48,888 nucleotides of DNA from Eubacterium sp. (GTDB taxonomy: Bacteria > Bacillota > Clostridia > Oscillospirales > Ruminococcaceae): contig JAISVH010000022.1 of NCBI GenBank assembly GCA_031271685.1, positions 1 to 48,888 of the forward strand. Reading direction: 5' to 3'. The translations under genes were made by a program, and so were the position numbers. The notes under the pieces were generated by a model. The model was not told where the DNA came from and ran no database searches. It saw only the letters and a list, made by a program, of their open reading frames with translations. Shown here one piece after another: positions 8,492 through 16,327 of this stretch. Within the stretch, counting starts at the first letter, position 1. Each line of letters starts with the position of its first letter.

Positions 8492-9010
8492 TCATTGTTT
8501 TAATATTGATATGAATTTTTCGCGTGACAATAAAAATTTTACTATTAGTCCGGTAAAAATTCCGGTTATGATAGAAGCGATAAGATAAAACGGAAGATAT
8601 CCGAGCACTGAGAAAGATATAACAACTCCGGCTACAATGAGTTGGGTGATATTGTGGGTAACTGCCCCCGCTACACTAATGATCAGAACCTGATCAAGTT
8701 TTAAAGTGTTTTTTAGCGCGGTCATCATGGATAGGGCTGCTATTCCGGCTGTTAAGCTAAAAAAAAGTGTAATTGGCTGGCCGTTTATTAATACGCTTAA
8801 AAGTATTCTTATTAAAAGCACCATAAAGACATCACGCGTCTTCCAGTTTTCGCCTAGGTTAATTAAAAATAATGTGACAATATTCGCGAGACCGGGTTTT
8901 ATTCCAGGTATGCCGCTAAAACTCGGGATTTGCAGTTCTATAACAAAAAGACCTAGAGATGTCGCTGCAAACAACGATATTAGTGTCATTTTTTTTATTT
9001 GGTTTTTCAT
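8492..9010 (-). CDS. Gx transporter family membrane protein (HepS1-like)
   Basis: A 172-residue integral membrane protein with about five hydrophobic segments. The segment IPSFSGIPGIKPGLANIVTL is the signature of the Gx transporter family, often annotated as heptaprenyl diphosphate synthase component I, which resembles the S components of ECF transporters. The start codon overlaps the end of the NusG-II gene by four bases, so the two are translationally coupled. With apbE upstream this is a common trio in Firmicutes, tied to flavinylated extracytoplasmic redox proteins or quinone-related transport. The substrate is not known. Confidence 0.87.
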   Translation of the reverse strand: MKNQIKKMTLISLFAATSLGLFVIELQIPSFSGIPGIKPGLANIVTLFLINLGENWKTRDVFMVLLIRILLSVLINGQPITLFFSLTAGIAALSMMTALKNTLKLDQVLIISVAGAVTHNITQLIVAGVVISFSVLGYLPFYLIASIITGIFTGLIVKFLLSREKFISILKQ

Positions 9011-9393
9011 CTTGTCACCACATCGGTTAAACCCGAATTGTCATTGATAATTTTTATTTCAAGGCGGTTTGGAAGACAAATAATAGGCGTCGTTCCGTTT
9101 TTTATAAATCCTGTTTTTACGCATACCTTATCCGGGCAGTCGGCGTGGATTATGCCTATTTCAAAAGGCTTTACCAACACTGTGTTGACTATACCGCGAT
9201 TTCCTCTGATCGCTATTTCATATTCTTCTTTTACTTCGCTTAGGTTTATTTTATATAGTATTTTTTTATCCTGAGTTATTACGGCTGTTTCGCCGTTTGT
9301 CCAAAAAAGATTAATTAAAAAAAGAGATAAAATAACAACGAAAAAAACTAATAAAACGGATAAAAGTATTTTATTTTTTGAGCGGTTTTTCAT
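9007..9393 (-). CDS. NusG domain II-containing exported protein
   Basis: A 128-residue protein with a basic N-terminus and one membrane anchor (about 8-30), then an extracytoplasmic beta domain. The motif HADCPDKVCVKTG (two cysteines) followed by G....PIICLPNRLEIKI is the signature of the NusG-II (DUF1312) family. It overlaps the end of apbE by 23 bases and the start of the Gx transporter by four. Members of this family accompany ApbE and Gx proteins in Gram-positive electron-transfer loci such as the Listeria flavin-based system; that link is from known families, and its role here is inferred. The two cysteines may bind a metal or cofactor. Confidence 0.88.
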   Translation of the reverse strand: MKNRSKNKILLSVLLVFFVVILSLFLINLFWTNGETAVITQDKKILYKINLSEVKEEYEIAIRGNRGIVNTVLVKPFEIGIIHADCPDKVCVKTGFIKNGTTPIICLPNRLEIKIINDNSGLTDVVTR

Positions 9394-10438
9394 ATTCTAA
9401 ACTAAACCCTTCTGATAAAATGTGTTCTCCTTCTTTGTTTATTATAATATAATCAACATCTATTTTGTGCTTTTCTTTAAATTTAGCGGCTTTTTCGGCG
9501 CCCATCACAAAGAACGCGGTGGACAGCATATCGCAAAGCGTAGAGCTATCGCCTATTACCGTGACGCTTATGATGCCACTTTCAGCAGGATAACCTGTCC
9601 GGCTGTCAAATATGTGATGATAACGCTTTCCGTTGATTTCAAAGTACCGCTCGTAATTTGCGGAAGTTACCACCGCTTTATCTGATGTTTTAATAATAGC
9701 GCAGATTTCTGACGGATTAAGAGGGTCTGTTATACCGACGGACCAATTGGAGTTTTTGTTTTTTCCCAGTACATAAACGTTGCCGCCTAGATTTAAAATT
9801 GCCGACGATACCCCGTGCCTTTTAAGTATTTCAATGGCATTGTCGGCGGCATATCCTTTGGCTACCGCTCCTAGATCAATCTTTATATCGTTATTTAACC
9901 AAACTTTTCCATTGTTAACTTTTAGATTCTTATAGCCGCAACGAGAAAGCGTTTGTTTTATTTCATACTCAGAAGGTATGTTATGAATTTCTGATTCAGA
10001 TTTCATTTTCTGTTCCACACTCCAAAGCGCCGCAAGGTTTAACAGCGTTATATCAAAAGCGCCTTCAGTTGCTTTTGACATGTCAGAGGACATTTCTAGC
10101 AGATCATATAATTCGCCGTCAACCACCAACGGATTTTCTCCGGTATCGGAATTTATCAGTGAAAGTCCACTGTGCTGTAATTTAGCCGACGTCAGATTTT
10201 CAAGCTTTTCGATGTATTCTTTAGCTTCGTTGATTGCCGATTTGGCTGTGTTTACATCAATATCATAAATCGCTATGTTCATTATCGTGCCCATAGAGTA
10301 GAAAGTATCAGAATAGGCGGGGTGAACGGGAAGGGAACAGGAGACGGCAAAAATCGTTGATAATAGAATATAGATTTTTTTGATGCGATCAGTGGTTTTA
10401 AAGCCAATATAGTTAAAGTATTTTAAACATTTTTTTAT
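9371..10438 (-). CDS. apbE: FAD:protein FMN transferase (ApbE), likely lipoprotein
   Basis: ApbE covalently attaches FMN to Thr/Ser of extracytoplasmic redox proteins, using FAD and Mg2+. Visible motifs are YSMGTIMNI, DLGAVAKGYAAD, ILNLGGNVYVLG, and the metal-site region HIFDSRTGYPA and SVTVIGDSSTLCDMLSTAF. The first ATG in frame (10294) would cut into the conserved MGT motif. Reading further back in frame gives 48 more codons with a hydrophobic core and lipobox FAVSC, so the true gene starts upstream. The only in-frame codon with good ribosome spacing is an ATA at 10436-10438, 7 bases after GGAGG (10446-10450). An ATG eight codon-bases later is out of frame by one. So this is either a rare AUA start or a one-base indel in an A run. 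The domain itself is intact. The stop overlaps the NusG-II gene. Confidence 0.85.
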   Translation of the reverse strand: MKKCLKYFNYIGFKTTDRIKKIYILLSTIFAVSCSLPVHPAYSDTFYSMGTIMNIAIYDIDVNTAKSAINEAKEYIEKLENLTSAKLQHSGLSLINSDTGENPLVVDGELYDLLEMSSDMSKATEGAFDITLLNLAALWSVEQKMKSESEIHNIPSEYEIKQTLSRCGYKNLKVNNGKVWLNNDIKIDLGAVAKGYAADNAIEILKRHGVSSAILNLGGNVYVLGKNKNSNWSVGITDPLNPSEICAIIKTSDKAVVTSANYERYFEINGKRYHHIFDSRTGYPAESGIISVTVIGDSSTLCDMLSTAFFVMGAEKAAKFKEKHKIDVDYIIINKEGEHILSEGFSLEYEKPLKK

Positions 10439-10475
10439 GAAAAAACCTCCAGTACTGCAAAATATACATATAGGT

Positions 10476-10504
10476 ATTTTATCATATTTTATTATTTATT
10501 TCAA
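10476..10504 (-). promoter_or_regulatory. Promoter of the apbE operon
   Basis: On the minus strand TTGAAA (10499-10504), a 17-base spacer and TAAAAT (10476-10481) form a fair sigma-A promoter. It diverges from the ylxM-ffh promoter 20 bases away. Confidence 0.6.
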
Positions 10505-10523
10505 GTAAAAATAAAAAAAACAC

Positions 10524-10552
10524 TTGACAAGTTAAAAATATAATGTTATAAT
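10524..10552 (+). promoter_or_regulatory. Sigma-A promoter of ylxM-ffh
   Basis: TTGACA (10524-10529), 17 bases, TATAAT (10547-10552): an exact consensus promoter 42 bases before the ylxM start codon. Confidence 0.85.
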
Positions 10553-10594
10553 AACACCTGTCAATGTTTTTCGGTTTACAGTTTGGAGGCTTCC

Positions 10595-10936
10595 ATGGCA
10601 AAAAATTTAGCTATGAACTTGTTGCTTGACGTATATGGAGTTATGCTTACGAATAGACAGAATGACATAATGGAGTTATATTATCAGCATGATCTTTCGT
10701 TGGGTGAAATATCCGAAGAAACAAGCATTACCCGTCAGGGAGTGATGAACTGCCTTAGAAAAAGCGAAAGGCGATTGTTTGAGTTAGAGCGCAAGCTAGG
10801 TCTTATACTAAAGCTTCGCGAGCTTGAAGTGGATATAGCAGAACTTGAGCAGCTTGTTATGACGGCGGAGGTAAAAAACGAGTATTTAATGTCTGAAATC
10901 GATGAAAAAATTGTAGAAATAAAACGGAAATTATAG
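10595..10936 (+). CDS. ylxM: YlxM family helix-turn-helix protein
   Basis: YlxM (UPF0122) is a small protein encoded before ffh in many Firmicutes; it is thought to modulate the signal recognition particle. Here it has 113 residues, starting MAKNLAMNLLLDVYG. The segment LTNRQNDIMELYYQHDLSLGEISEETSITRQGVMNCL is cut here for length but spans residues 18-54 and forms a sigma-4-like helix-turn-helix. The C-terminal half is predicted coiled coil. I chose ATG 10595 because GGAGG (10585-10589) lies 5 bases before it; an earlier in-frame TTG overlaps that site. It ends 10 bases before ffh, with which it forms an operon. Confidence 0.9.
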   Translation: MAKNLAMNLLLDVYGVMLTNRQNDIMELYYQHDLSLGEISEETSITRQGVMNCLRKSERRLFELERKLGLILKLRELEVDIAELEQLVMTAEVKNEYLMSEIDEKIVEIKRKL

Positions 10937-10946
10937 GTAAAGTATT

Positions 10947-12311
10947 ATGGCTTTTGAAGGTTTATCGGAGAAACTGGCTAAAGTCTTTAAGGGGTTAAAA
11001 AATAAGGGGAAATTGTCTGAAAAAGATGTTGACATCGCTATGCGCGAGGTTAAAATGGCGCTTATAGAAGCGGATGTAAATTTTAAAATCACCAAAGATT
11101 TTACCTCAAAAGTTAAAGAGCGCGCATTGGGCTCGGCCGTTATGAAAAGTTTAACTCCGGGACAGCAGGTTATTGACATTGTGCACGAAGAGTTGATGGC
11201 ATTGATGGGTGAAAAAGGAGCAAGGATAGAGTTTTCGTCAAAGCCGCCCTGTATCGTTATTATGGCGGGGCTTCAAGGAGCCGGAAAAACCACGCATGCC
11301 GCGAAAATCGCTAAATATTTCAAGGATAATCATAATCGTCGTCCATTATTGATCGCGTGCGACGTTTATCGTCCCGCTGCGATAGACCAACTTAAAATAA
11401 TCGGCGAAAAGGCAGGTGTGCCGGTGTTTGATATGGGTCGTGCAGATCCGGTGGAAATAGCGAGAAACGGTATCCGTCACGCAAAAGATTATGGTTATGA
11501 TTTAGCAATTATTGACACCGCAGGTCGGCTGCATATAGACGAAGAACTTATGAATGAGCTTAGGCAGATAAAAGAAGCGGTTGATCCGAATGAAATTCTG
11601 CTCACTATCGATTCTATGACCGGGCAGGACGCGGTAAATGTTGCTAAAGCTTTTAATGACGCTTTTGAGATAACTGGGGTGGTGCTTACTAAGCTTGACG
11701 GAGACACAAGAGGAGGGGCTGCTTTATCAGTGCTATCCGTTACCGGAAAGCCGATAAAATTTGCTGGAGTTGGTGAAAAATTGTCTGACCTTGAGCAGTT
11801 TTATCCGGACAGAATGGCTTCTCGTATTCTTGGTATGGGTGATATGCTGAGTCTTATCGAAAAGGCAAAGGTGTCGTTTAGTGAAAAAGAGAATGATCGG
11901 CTAGCCCAAAAACTAAAAAGTAATAAATTTGATTTAAATGACCTATATTCCCAATTTGAACAGATTGAAAAGATGGGCAGCATAAGCTCTATTTTAAATA
12001 TGCTGCCCGGCGTCAGCGGAAAGATTAAAGAAGAGGATATTGACGAGCGCAGGATACCTCGAACTAAGGCGATAATTTCTTCTATGACCGTGAAAGAACG
12101 TGAACAGCCTTCGGTTATTGACGCAAAACGCAAGCGCAGAATAGCTGCCGGAAGCGGAACAAAGGTTGAGGAGATAAACGCCCTTTTAAAACAGTTTGAG
12201 ATGATGAACAAGATGATGAAGCAGATGGGCTTTAAAGGTGGGAGAAAAAATAGAATTTCGAGAAATATGCTCAAGGGTTTGGGCGGAGCTAACGGCTTTC
12301 CCGAGATATGA
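10947..12311 (+). CDS. ffh: Signal recognition particle protein Ffh
   Basis: Ffh is the GTPase of the bacterial signal recognition particle; it binds 4.5S/6S-type SRP RNA and signal peptides and docks with FtsY at the membrane. The 454-residue protein has the N domain (1-85), the G domain with GLQGAGKTT (108-116), DTAGR (190-194) and TKLDGDTRGG (248-257), and a methionine-rich M domain (about 295-454) with RIAAGSGTKVEEINALLKQF. The C-terminus ends shortly after the M domain, as in other clostridia. It is co-transcribed with ylxM. It is followed by a 308-base gap filled by a repeat, not directly by rpsP as in most relatives. Confidence 0.97.
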   Translation: MAFEGLSEKLAKVFKGLKNKGKLSEKDVDIAMREVKMALIEADVNFKITKDFTSKVKERALGSAVMKSLTPGQQVIDIVHEELMALMGEKGARIEFSSKPPCIVIMAGLQGAGKTTHAAKIAKYFKDNHNRRPLLIACDVYRPAAIDQLKIIGEKAGVPVFDMGRADPVEIARNGIRHAKDYGYDLAIIDTAGRLHIDEELMNELRQIKEAVDPNEILLTIDSMTGQDAVNVAKAFNDAFEITGVVLTKLDGDTRGGAALSVLSVTGKPIKFAGVGEKLSDLEQFYPDRMASRILGMGDMLSLIEKAKVSFSEKENDRLAQKLKSNKFDLNDLYSQFEQIEKMGSISSILNMLPGVSGKIKEEDIDERRIPRTKAIISSMTVKEREQPSVIDAKRKRRIAAGSGTKVEEINALLKQFEMMNKMMKQMGFKGGRKNRISRNMLKGLGGANGFPEI

Positions 12312-12345
12312 ATTTATGTAGCGCAGCGCCATAGAGCGGTTTTAT

Positions 12346-12602
12346 GGTTAATTAACTTGAAAATAAACTGAAATAGATTTCTGCAAAACCGCTTGATTTT
12401 TTTACTATTTTTTAATTTGAGACAAGTATTAAGTCATTGTCCGTTATTACATTAAAATATAAAACATAGTTATCAACTTTATAAAGCAACAAAAAAATCA
12501 AACATAACTTGCAGTTAACCTTAGCAAATAGGTCAGCTGAAAAATATCAAACGGTTTTGCGGAAATTATTTTGGGATATTTTCAAGCTGATCTACTATAA
12601 AA
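12346..12602. repeat. Inverted pair of repeat family D (possible MITE-like element)
   Basis: Between ffh and rpsP, a segment at 12346-12396 (TTAATTAACTTGAAAATAAAC... TTTCTGCAAAACCG) recurs inverted at 12547-12602, with about 150 bases between. Related single arms lie at 31634-31725, 34745-34828 and 46018-46072. The outer ends read TATAGT(A)AATTAAC or similar. The layout (inverted ends, AT-rich non-coding centre, about 250 bases) suits a miniature transposable element. It separates ffh from rpsP, and rpsP's ribosome site lies only a few bases outside it. Confidence 0.55.
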
Positions 12603-12619
12603 TAAATGGAGGTGAAATA

Positions 12620-12868
12620 ATGGCAGTAAAGATAAGACTTAGGCGTATGGGCGCAAAAAAATCCCCTTTTTACAGGATTGTGGTGGCAGATTCTCGTTAT
12701 CCGCGCGATGGGCGTTTTATTGAGGAGTTAGGTTACTATGATCCAACAAAAAATCCAACAGTGGTCAGCATTGACGGTGAAAAGGCTAAGACGTGGATTA
12801 AAAACGGCGCTCAACCTACCGATACCGTTAAAAAAATCTTTAAAAGCAATGGTGTTATAGAAAGCTAA
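12620..12868 (+). CDS. rpsP: 30S ribosomal protein S16
   Basis: S16 binds 16S rRNA in the body of the small subunit and helps early assembly. The 82-residue sequence starts [24 protein letters not shown] and carries the family pattern [19 protein letters not shown] (26-44). It is full length. The start is fixed by GGAGGT seven bases upstream; longer in-frame extensions run into the repeat and are not real. It is normally followed by khpA, rimM and trmD; here khpA follows after 180 bases and rimM-trmD are absent. Confidence 0.97.
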   Translation: MAVKIRLRRMGAKKSPFYRIVVADSRYPRDGRFIEELGYYDPTKNPTVVSIDGEKAKTWIKNGAQPTDTVKKIFKSNGVIES

Positions 12869-13048
12869 CTTTTAAAAAAGCATAAAAATTTTGACAAAAT
12901 ATTTAATTAAAGAAATATTTGTATAACTTTTTATTTGCTTTTTTGAGTTAATCAATTATCATTTAGAGTATGCTCTCAACAATATGGCAAAACTTTATAT
13001 TAATGAGAACAAATTCTTAAAATTTACTTTGTAAGGAAGGGCATAATT

Positions 13049-13282
13049 ATGAAAGAGTTATTACACGCAATAGTATACGAACTTGTAGAGGACAAAACCG
13101 ACATAACTATTACGGCGGATGAGCCTAATGAAGATGGAATAATTGTTTATCATCTTCATGTGGCTGCCGATGATATGGGGCGTGTTATCGGGAAGCAGGG
13201 GCGCATAGCGAAAGCTATCCGCACTATAATGCGAGCCGGGGCCGTAAGGCATAACCAAAAAGTAATGGTAGAGATAGACTAG
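13049..13282 (+). CDS. khpA: KH domain RNA-binding protein KhpA
   Basis: KhpA (YlqC) is a small single-KH protein that, with KhpB/Jag, binds small RNAs and mRNAs and affects cell elongation and division in Gram-positive bacteria. At 77 residues it is full length. The RNA-binding GXXG loop is GKQG (48-51) in the context GRVIGKQGRIAKAIRTIM. The start has AAGGAAGGG a few bases upstream. The stop codon is directly abutted by a family B repeat, and no rimM or trmD follows, which is where the usual gene cluster stops. Confidence 0.95.
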   Translation: MKELLHAIVYELVEDKTDITITADEPNEDGIIVYHLHVAADDMGRVIGKQGRIAKAIRTIMRAGAVRHNQKVMVEID

Positions 13283-13385
13283 GGCAATACCGCACAGCTC
13301 TGGTGTGCAAAGCACGTAGCCGGACTTTTCGTCGAATCCGGCAATTTTGCCGCAAATATCCGTTGATATTTGAGACTAAATTGCC
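13283..13385 (-). repeat. Dispersed repeat family B, copy 2 (inverted)
   Basis: This is the reverse complement of the elements at 10-113 and 17441-17548, beginning one base after the khpA stop. It shares GGCAATACCGCACA.CTCTGG, the AATTTTGCCGC block and the ATATCCGTTGATATTT block. Confidence 0.75.
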
Positions 13386-13514
13386 GGATTTGGGGAGAAA
13401 TCCGCAAGTGATGCCAAGCCGTTCTTTGAGCACTCAATTAGGCGATGTGCCGAAAAAAGACAATGCATCCCGCAGAGCAAAACCGCCCCGATGTCCAGGA
13501 AAAACGCTCGCCGC

Positions 13515-13592
13515 CGATGACGACGCACCGCGCTTTGCGCGGTGTTATAGCAGTTTGACTTATAGTAAATAAAAAGTCAAACTGCTATAATT
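13515..13592 (+). repeat. Dispersed double-hairpin repeat family C, copy 1
   Basis: Two hairpins follow each other: CACCGCG..CGCGGTG at about 13527-13544 and a long one in which TATAGCAGTTTGACTT pairs with AAGTCAAACTGCTATA (13547-13590). The same two hairpins in the same order occur inverted at 34651-34735, where the loops differ. Compensated loops and preserved stems suggest an RNA-level or transposition-related structure. Confidence 0.7.
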
Positions 13593-13633
13593 TGATATAA
13601 ATTCACGAAAAACAGATTTCTAGCTTTGTCGGC

Positions 13634-13674
13634 AATATATCCCCCCGGTTTCAAAGAAACCGGGGGGATATATT
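13634..13674. terminator. Perfect hairpin, possible bidirectional terminator
   Basis: AATATATCCCCCCGGTTTC pairs perfectly with GAAACCGGGGGGATATATT around an AAA loop, a 19-base stem. No long T-tract follows, but the arms begin with AT runs on both strands. It insulates the next gene. Confidence 0.6.
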
Positions 13675-13751
13675 GATATTAACTATTTTATTATATGGGG
13701 CATATACTGAGAAATAAGGATTTATCGATTTAACCAAAAAAGGAGCATTAC

Positions 13752-15260
13752 ATGTCTACGATATCTGGCAGATTACTATATGACGCTATGCGAACGACAG
13801 ACTCGTCCACGTCTTCCGGCATCCCGAATGTTCCTATTGTATTGCAGAATACAGCAACAAACTACATGCTTGCTGTAACAACGGACATAAACGGAAATTA
13901 TTCGTTTAACAACATACCGGATGGTAGTTACCGGATTGTAGAAGCCTATGGGACGCCTGCATCCACGCCGCCGGGCGACTTTTCTAAAGCGGTTTTTAAA
14001 AATCCGGCGATAGCGGTATTCCCGCCAATAAGCTTTGTGAATAACCTGCCGAACGGAGCTACTGATCTTGATGCCATAACGCCAAGCACCCTTTTGGTCA
14101 CGGTCAGTGGTGAGGATTTAACCGAACAGAATATTATTAATGGGCCGGTTAGATATACTCCAATCCATACTATTTTAGATTCTAATGTTACCGTGTTGCC
14201 TGAAAATCTGATCACAAAGGCAGACAACGGAACATTTGGAAATTTTCCGCAAGGAACTCCTGCAAATATCGGCGCAAACCCCATACCTTATCCTGACATT
14301 GGCACCCAGTTCAATTATGCACTCCCCAACCCGGTAGGCGTTACGCCGGCGTTCCACCAGTACACTATTCAGAATATTATGAATGATGCCACAGCCAACG
14401 TTCAGCAAACATGGTGGCGTGCATCCGATCACACAACCGGAAATGAAACCGGAAGGATGATGGTAATAAACGGCGATGTTCCGGGTTCAGCCATTTTTCA
14501 GCAGCAGGTGACGATCAAATCAAATACTTATTATTTGCTTAGCTCTTGGATATTAAATCTGTCCAAGAGCGCGGATCTGGTGGATCCCCAACTTGGTGTG
14601 GAAGTTTTAGATGCAAATGATCAGGTTTTATACAGCGCAACACTGGGGACGCTAATACCTATGAATCCGAATGAACCTGAATGGAAACAAATTGGGACTA
14701 TTATTAACTCCAAAGACAATTCGTCGCTGACAGTGCGGTTTATTAGTATGGGTGCCGAGGCCTTTGGAAATGACTATGCCATTGATGATATATCACTTAA
14801 CGAGGTTGAAGTAAATGCTTTTATACCTAAAAAAACCGCTGACCCTATGGATACCAATCCGGGAGCCACTGTTACCTACACGGTGACGCTAGCTAACACA
14901 GGGGCTAATCCGTTGACAGACGTTGTATTAAGAGATATGATACCACCTGGTTTTTTATTTGTGCCCGGCTCGGTTATTGTTAATGGAACGTCAAGATCTG
15001 ACGTTGACCCAAACGTCGGATTTTCAGTTTCAGACATTTTAGGAGGAGGAACGCTAACAGTTACCTTTAAAACATATGTTACGGAAGTGCCTTCGATTAA
15101 TCCGGCAGTAAATAACGCGTTGGTTTATTATTCTTATACGCCCGTTGCCGGCGGGATTCCAGATAGATTCACCACAAAGTCAAACGATGCGCCGGTAAAT
15201 GTAAACTGGCTCCCTGAGTGTTGCTGGCCATTTCTGCCTTTTCGTCCGCTACCCCGATGA
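13752..15260 (+). CDS. Cna-B/SdrD-like and DUF11 domain surface protein
   Basis: A 502-residue protein. Residues about 1-75 form a carboxypeptidase-regulatory or Cna-B-like beta fold (SGIPNVPIVLQNT, TTDINGNYSFNNIPDGSYRI). A middle region (about 180-350) looks like a carbohydrate-binding jelly roll (TWWRASDHTTGNETGRMM, FQQQVTIKSNTYYLLSSWI, YAIDDISLNEVEV). Residues about 355-455 are a DUF11 repeat (TADPMDTNPGATVTYTVTLANTG, then LTDVVLRDMIPPGFLFVPGSVIVNG). The protein ends in a short Pro/Cys/Trp-rich tail with no LPXTG and no clear signal peptide, so it is likely a spore or coat surface protein or released by another path. AGGAG precedes the start. The collagen-like gene downstream supports a surface role. 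Confidence 0.8.
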   Translation: MSTISGRLLYDAMRTTDSSTSSGIPNVPIVLQNTATNYMLAVTTDINGNYSFNNIPDGSYRIVEAYGTPASTPPGDFSKAVFKNPAIAVFPPISFVNNLPNGATDLDAITPSTLLVTVSGEDLTEQNIINGPVRYTPIHTILDSNVTVLPENLITKADNGTFGNFPQGTPANIGANPIPYPDIGTQFNYALPNPVGVTPAFHQYTIQNIMNDATANVQQTWWRASDHTTGNETGRMMVINGDVPGSAIFQQQVTIKSNTYYLLSSWILNLSKSADLVDPQLGVEVLDANDQVLYSATLGTLIPMNPNEPEWKQIGTIINSKDNSSLTVRFISMGAEAFGNDYAIDDISLNEVEVNAFIPKKTADPMDTNPGATVTYTVTLANTGANPLTDVVLRDMIPPGFLFVPGSVIVNGTSRSDVDPNVGFSVSDILGGGTLTVTFKTYVTEVPSINPAVNNALVYYSYTPVAGGIPDRFTTKSNDAPVNVNWLPECCWPFLPFRPLPR

Positions 15261-15267
15261 AAACACA

Positions 15268-15304
15268 TTCAAACATCTGAGAAGCAGCCGCTTCTAGTGT
15301 TTTA
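15268..15304 (+). repeat. Dispersed palindromic repeat family A, divergent copy
   Basis: AAACATCTGAGAAGCAGCCGCTTCTAGTGTTTT resembles the family A core, with a different hairpin arm (GAAGC/GCTTC). It directly follows the stop of the surface protein gene. Confidence 0.5.
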
Positions 15305-15386
15305 TATTCGTTATATAGTCAAGTTTTGTATAAATTTTTTGGTTGTTTTATGAACTGGATTTACTGTAACAGAAAGGAACGGATTT

Positions 15387-16199
15387 ATGGGAAATCTATA
15401 CAAAAAGTGCTCATGCACAACAGGCGCGCATTATCCAAATTTTAATTCGATTGAATCTTGTGGCATGTCTCAAAAAAAATGCCACTATGGGCGCGGCAAC
15501 TGCTGTTGCGGTAGTTTATCTGATCACGCTGGATATATGCGCATTACAGGTCCGCAAGGTCCAATCGGGCCTACAGGAGAACTAGGAGCCACCGGTCCGC
15601 AAGGTCTAATCGGGCCTGCAGGAGAACTAGGAGCCACCGGTCCGCAAGGTCCAATCGGGCCTGCAGGAGAACGAGGAGCCACCGGACCGCAAGGTCCAAT
15701 CGGGTCTGCAGGAGAGCGAGGAGCCACCGGACCGCAGGGTGTTACCGGGCCGCAAGGGTCAGACGGTTTTACTCCCCAGATAGGGCCAAACGGCAACTGG
15801 TTTATTGACAACGTTGACACTGGTCACCCTTCGTGCTGTCCGGCGGCTGCCAAAAATTTAATTCCAAGCGACGCACGGTTGAAAAAAGATATATTCCCGC
15901 TTAATAAAGTCGATAGTTTTTTCATGGCATTAAATCCTGTTAAGTATCGTTATAAAAGCGAAGCTAATGGAAAAATACACTATGGATTGATTGCGCAGGA
16001 AGTCGAAAGAGCACTGGGCGACGGAGGGCTTTATATCGAGGATTTTGCGGGATTAAATAAAATAACGGATAAAAATAACATCGGTGAATACAATTACAGC
16101 CTTAATTATGATGAATTTATACCTATATTGATAAAGATAGTGCAGAACCTGAAAAAAGAAATAGAAGATATTAAAAAAAATTATAGCCGATCTACTTAG
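15387..16199 (+). CDS. Collagen-like protein with C-terminal S74 chaperone domain
   Basis: A 270-residue protein with three parts. Residues 1-54 are cysteine-rich (C8, C10, C25, C32, C39-C41), suited to cross-linking. Residues 55-127 are uninterrupted Gly-X-Y triplets rich in Pro and Thr, a collagen triple helix. Residues about 160-270 match the intramolecular chaperone (peptidase S74) domain of phage tail spikes: [12 protein letters not shown] near 161-172 with Ser161 and a following Lys as the expected self-cleavage dyad, then LNPVKYRYK and [10 protein letters not shown]. The S74 part would trimerise and fold the fibre and then cleave itself off. There is no signal peptide, so assembly on the spore (as for BclA-type fibres) is likely but not shown. 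AAAGGAACGG lies upstream. An unrecognised coat gene precedes it. Confidence 0.88.
   Translation: MGNLYKKCSCTTGAHYPNFNSIESCGMSQKKCHYGRGNCCCGSLSDHAGYMRITGPQGPIGPTGELGATGPQGLIGPAGELGATGPQGPIGPAGERGATGPQGPIGSAGERGATGPQGVTGPQGSDGFTPQIGPNGNWFIDNVDTGHPSCCPAAAKNLIPSDARLKKDIFPLNKVDSFFMALNPVKYRYKSEANGKIHYGLIAQEVERALGDGGLYIEDFAGLNKITDKNNIGEYNYSLNYDEFIPILIKIVQNLKKEIEDIKKNYSRST
15549..15767 (+). repeat. 45-base tandem repeat coding for Gly-X-Y triplets
   Basis: Four near-identical 45-base units (15549-15728), each coding [15 protein letters not shown] or a close variant, plus a partial fifth unit to 15767. The high DNA identity between units suggests recent expansion and likely length variation between strains. 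Confidence 0.9.
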
Positions 16200-16327
16200 C
16201 GTATTGCTCATAACGCAAGAGACCATAGCCGGGCACCACTTTTTGCTCGGATTCTTTTAATATATTAAAGCGCTCCTCAATATCAATGCCGCCGGAACGG
16301 CGCGAATTAATTTCGCAAGAAGATCTA

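Noticed and set aside
12869-13048. Promoter for khpA from TTGACA near 12892
   Set aside because: The next -10-like TATAAC is about 25 bases away, too far for sigma-A.
13303-13572. Open frame of 89 codons on the plus strand after khpA
   Set aside because: It runs through family B and C repeats, has no ribosome binding site, and its residues reflect the hairpins, not a protein domain.
15549-15767. CRISPR-like tandem repeat
   Set aside because: The repeats are contiguous, in frame and code for collagen triplets; there are no spacers. No CRISPR array is seen in the window.
15524-15820. Open frame on the minus strand rich in Gly-Pro-Cys
   Set aside because: It is the antisense shadow of the collagen repeats.
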